This document shows positions 4,837-6,671 of a stretch of DNA of 6,671 bases, piece by piece. The position numbers were made by a program, and so were the translations under genes. Location of the stretch: positions 1-6,671 of the forward strand of contig JASEHN010000170.1 of the NCBI GenBank assembly GCA_030018715.1. Reading direction: 5' to 3'. Numbering within the stretch: the first letter of the stretch is position 1; the number at the start of each line of letters is the position of its first letter. Below the pieces are notes generated by a model. That model saw only the letters and a list, made by a program, of their open reading frames with translations, did not search any database and was not told the DNA's origin. This DNA is from Thermodesulfobacteriota bacterium (GTDB taxonomy: Bacteria; Desulfobacterota; SM23-61).

Positions 4837-6444
4837 TCATATTTCGGAAATGATTTCTGTCAGATTCCGGTTCAACTCGAGGATTCGGTCCTTGATCTCG
4901 GTTTGTTCCAGCCAGGTTTTGGATCCCAGTCGAGACTTCTGGCTACGAAGCCCGGCCAGCTTGGATTCCATATTGGACAAAAGATAGTCCCAATCTACAG
5001 GAGGCGCGGCTTTTTCCGGGTACGCTGTTCGCTTAAGTTTTCGTCCTACTTTCAGGGTGGCTTCTTCAAGATAATCAGGGATGAGCACCCGGAGTCCAAA
5101 ACGTTCCTGAATGAGGCCCGCCAGTGCCTGTTGGGCGGGAAACTCTCCGTGCACCAGGAAAACCTGCATGTTGGGATTATGGAAGTGACCGAGCCATTCC
5201 AAAATCTGGCTTTGCCCGGCGTGGGCGGAAAACCCGTTGATGGTGTAAACCCGGGCCTTAACGGCAATTTCTTCATGGAAAAGTCGAACCTTCTTAGCGC
5301 CATCCACGATTTTACGGCCGGTCGTCCCCTGGGCCTGAAACCCCACGAAGACCACACTTACCCCTTCGCGCCATAGATGGTGTCTTAAGTGATGGCGAAT
5401 CCTTCCCGCATCGGCCATGCCGCTGGCGGAAATGATAATTGCCGGCCCGGATACGCTGTTGATGGCCATGGACTCCTGCGTGGTTTCCGTAAAACGCAGT
5501 TGCGGTAAGGAGAGAGGATCTTGGCCAGCGCGTAAGCTTTTCCGGGTAGCGTCATCAAAATATTCCGGGTATTGCCGGAAAATCTCGGTGGCCCGGATGG
5601 CCAAAGGACTATCCAGGAAAACGGGCATATCCGCAGGAAGTCTTCCATCCTTTGCCAGAAGGTGCAGCGAATAAACAACTTCCTGGGTCCTTTCCACGGC
5701 AAAGGCGGGAATAATGACTTTTTCTCCCCGATTGTAACTGTAAGAAATCGCTTCGGCCAGTTCATTTAAACTCTCCTGCTCATTCTTATGGTTCCGATTG
5801 CCATAGGTCGATTCCAGAAAAAGATAATCGGCAACCCGAACAATGCTGGTATCTTCCACCAGTAATTGAGCCGGCCGGCCAACATCCCCGGAAAAAACCA
5901 GTTTGATCTGTGAGCCATTTTCCTCAACCCAGAGTTCGATCAAAGAAGCGCCGAGAATATGCCCTGCATCTTGAAATTTGACTTTCAGATCCGGAAAAGG
6001 GGAAAAATATTCATTATAAGGTCTGGCTGAAAACATGGGAAGTGTTGCCAGGACATCTTTTTGAGTGTACAGGGGATGGGCATGTTTCTCTCCATGCCGG
6101 AGACGCTTCTTGCTTTTCCATTGCGCCTCCATCTCCTGGATATGGGCGCTGTCGAGGAGCATGATCTCTAATAAATCCCTGGTCGGCGGTGTGGTGTAAA
6201 TTAGGCCACGGAAGCCTTTCTGAATCATACCGGGCAGAAGGCCTGAATGGTCGATATGGGCATGGGTGATAAGAAAAAAATCTATTTTCTCGGGCTGGTA
6301 AATATCGACGTCCCAGTTTCGTTTATCGATTTCGGCATTCCCCTGATGCATACCGCAGTCGATGGCGAATCGATGGCCGTTGGTCTCCAGGATGAAACAT
6401 GATCCTGTGACCGTCCTGGCCGCACCCATGAACTTTATCTTCAT
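4837..6444 (-). CDS. Beta-CASP metallo-beta-lactamase RNA nuclease
   Basis: Predicted 535-residue cytoplasmic protein of the CPSF-73/YsxP-like metallo-hydrolase group, expected to cleave RNA with two zinc ions. Metal-binding motifs are complete: D29-C-G, H61-A-H63-I-D65-H66, H162 in AGHILGA and D187 in SGDVG. The beta-CASP motifs follow: E211 in LESTYGNR (motif A), H408 in FSAHAG (motif B) and H432 in LVHGE (motif C). The order is an N-terminal lactamase fold, an inserted beta-CASP cap (about 250-375) with FVGFQAQGTTGR, then the RMMBL zinc-ligand region (about 390-455). A charged tail (about 480-535) extends beyond the usual core and may be helical or coiled-coil. The start at 6444 is supported by AAAGGA seven bases upstream and by the typical opening MKIKFMGAARTVTGS. 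Catalytic competence looks intact; the physiological RNA target cannot be read from the sequence. No functional link with its neighbours is evident. Confidence 0.93.
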   Translation of the reverse strand: MKIKFMGAARTVTGSCFILETNGHRFAIDCGMHQGNAEIDKRNWDVDIYQPEKIDFFLITHAHIDHSGLLPGMIQKGFRGLIYTTPPTRDLLEIMLLDSAHIQEMEAQWKSKKRLRHGEKHAHPLYTQKDVLATLPMFSARPYNEYFSPFPDLKVKFQDAGHILGASLIELWVEENGSQIKLVFSGDVGRPAQLLVEDTSIVRVADYLFLESTYGNRNHKNEQESLNELAEAISYSYNRGEKVIIPAFAVERTQEVVYSLHLLAKDGRLPADMPVFLDSPLAIRATEIFRQYPEYFDDATRKSLRAGQDPLSLPQLRFTETTQESMAINSVSGPAIIISASGMADAGRIRHHLRHHLWREGVSVVFVGFQAQGTTGRKIVDGAKKVRLFHEEIAVKARVYTINGFSAHAGQSQILEWLGHFHNPNMQVFLVHGEFPAQQALAGLIQERFGLRVLIPDYLEEATLKVGRKLKRTAYPEKAAPPVDWDYLLSNMESKLAGLRSQKSRLGSKTWLEQTEIKDRILELNRNLTEIISEI

Positions 6445-6451
6445 CTCCTTA

Positions 6452-6457
6452 TCCTTT
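6452..6457 (-). promoter_or_regulatory. Ribosome-binding site of the beta-CASP nuclease gene
   Basis: AAAGGA on the minus strand ends seven bases before the ATG at 6444. A second AAGGAG directly abuts the ATG and is too close to act as the main site. Confidence 0.65.
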
Positions 6458-6481
6458 CATGACCATTTTGGGATTCGGCCT

Positions 6482-6490
6482 ATTGTATCA
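6482..6490 (-). promoter_or_regulatory. Extended -10 promoter candidate for the nuclease gene
   Basis: On the minus strand TGATACAAT (6490-6482) matches the extended -10 form TGnTATAAT with one mismatch. No good -35 box lies 17 bases upstream, as is common for extended -10 promoters. It is 37 bases from the start codon, giving a leader of about 30 bases. Confidence 0.45.
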
Positions 6491-6525
6491 TGAATTTCAA
6501 TATAGGCAGGGAAGCCATCTTAACC

Positions 6526-6670
6526 TGAGGCTCTTGCAAAAGTCGCTTACTCCGTCATTCCGGCGAAAGCCGGAATACAGAATTCTTTGAAAATCCTGGA
6601 TTCCGGGTCGCGCTTCGCTTGCCCGGAATGACGACTTCCCCCTGCTTTCGAGAGTTTTGCAAGAACCTCA
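6526..6670. mobile_element. MITE-like element with terminal inverted repeats
   Basis: The 145-base element starts TGAGGCTCTTGCAAAA (6526-6541) and ends TTTTGCAAGAACCTCA (6655-6670), a 16-base terminal inverted repeat with one mismatch. Inside, ATTCCGGC-GAAA-GCCGGAAT (6557-6576) is a perfect 8-base hairpin, and ATTCCGGG (6600-6607) pairs with CCCGGAAT (6622-6629). CGTCATTCCGG (6553-6563) is also complementary to CCGGAATGACG (6623-6633), so the whole element can fold as one long cruciform. It has no coding capacity and would need a transposase supplied elsewhere. A target-site duplication cannot be tested because the window ends one base later. It sits upstream of the nuclease promoter. Confidence 0.8.
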
Positions 6671-6671
6671 C

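Noticed and set aside
4903..5376. Plus-strand open frame of 157 codons opposite the nuclease gene
   Set aside because: It is the complement of a strongly conserved beta-CASP coding region and has no recognisable motifs.

Overview
The window looks like an anaerobic bacterial chromosome, most plausibly a Desulfobacterota (former Deltaproteobacteria) or similar syntrophic/sulfate-reducing lineage. This is inferred from an HndA/HndC-like NuoE-NuoF pair, a DUF1846 protein, moderate GC in genes with very AT-rich intergenic DNA, and short palindromic repeats. There are no rRNA or tRNA genes and no marker that fixes the taxon.

Layout: positions 1-327 are an AT-rich non-coding leader with a short direct repeat at the left edge and possible promoter elements. 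On the plus strand, 328-1263 encodes an unusual protein: a response-regulator receiver-like domain joined in frame to a NuoE-type [2Fe-2S] thioredoxin-like domain. A good ribosome-binding site lies inside it, exactly where NuoE would start alone. After a 63-base spacer that folds into a strong hairpin comes a NuoF-like gene (1327-2766). It keeps the C-terminal [4Fe-4S] ligands but has lost most of the glycine-rich FMN loop and the NADH-binding signature. A convergent intergenic region (2767-3027) holds a candidate terminator for each flanking gene and a REP-like palindrome. On the minus strand follow a DUF1846 gene (4545-3028) and a beta-CASP metallo-beta-lactamase nuclease gene (6444-4837). 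They are separated by 291 bases with a 65-base-spaced direct repeat and a 9-10-base tandem array. The right end (6526-6670) is a complete-looking 145-base MITE-like element with 16-base terminal inverted repeats.

How they work together: the two plus-strand genes form one probable operon and look like an electron-input module detached from any catalytic subunit. The combination of a signalling receiver domain, an intact [2Fe-2S] protein and a NuoF with a degraded flavin/NADH site is the most interesting content. It could be a redox-sensing or electron-relay device rather than an ordinary NADH dehydrogenase; that is inference. The two minus-strand genes are widespread families, show no obvious link to the redox pair, and are probably transcribed separately.
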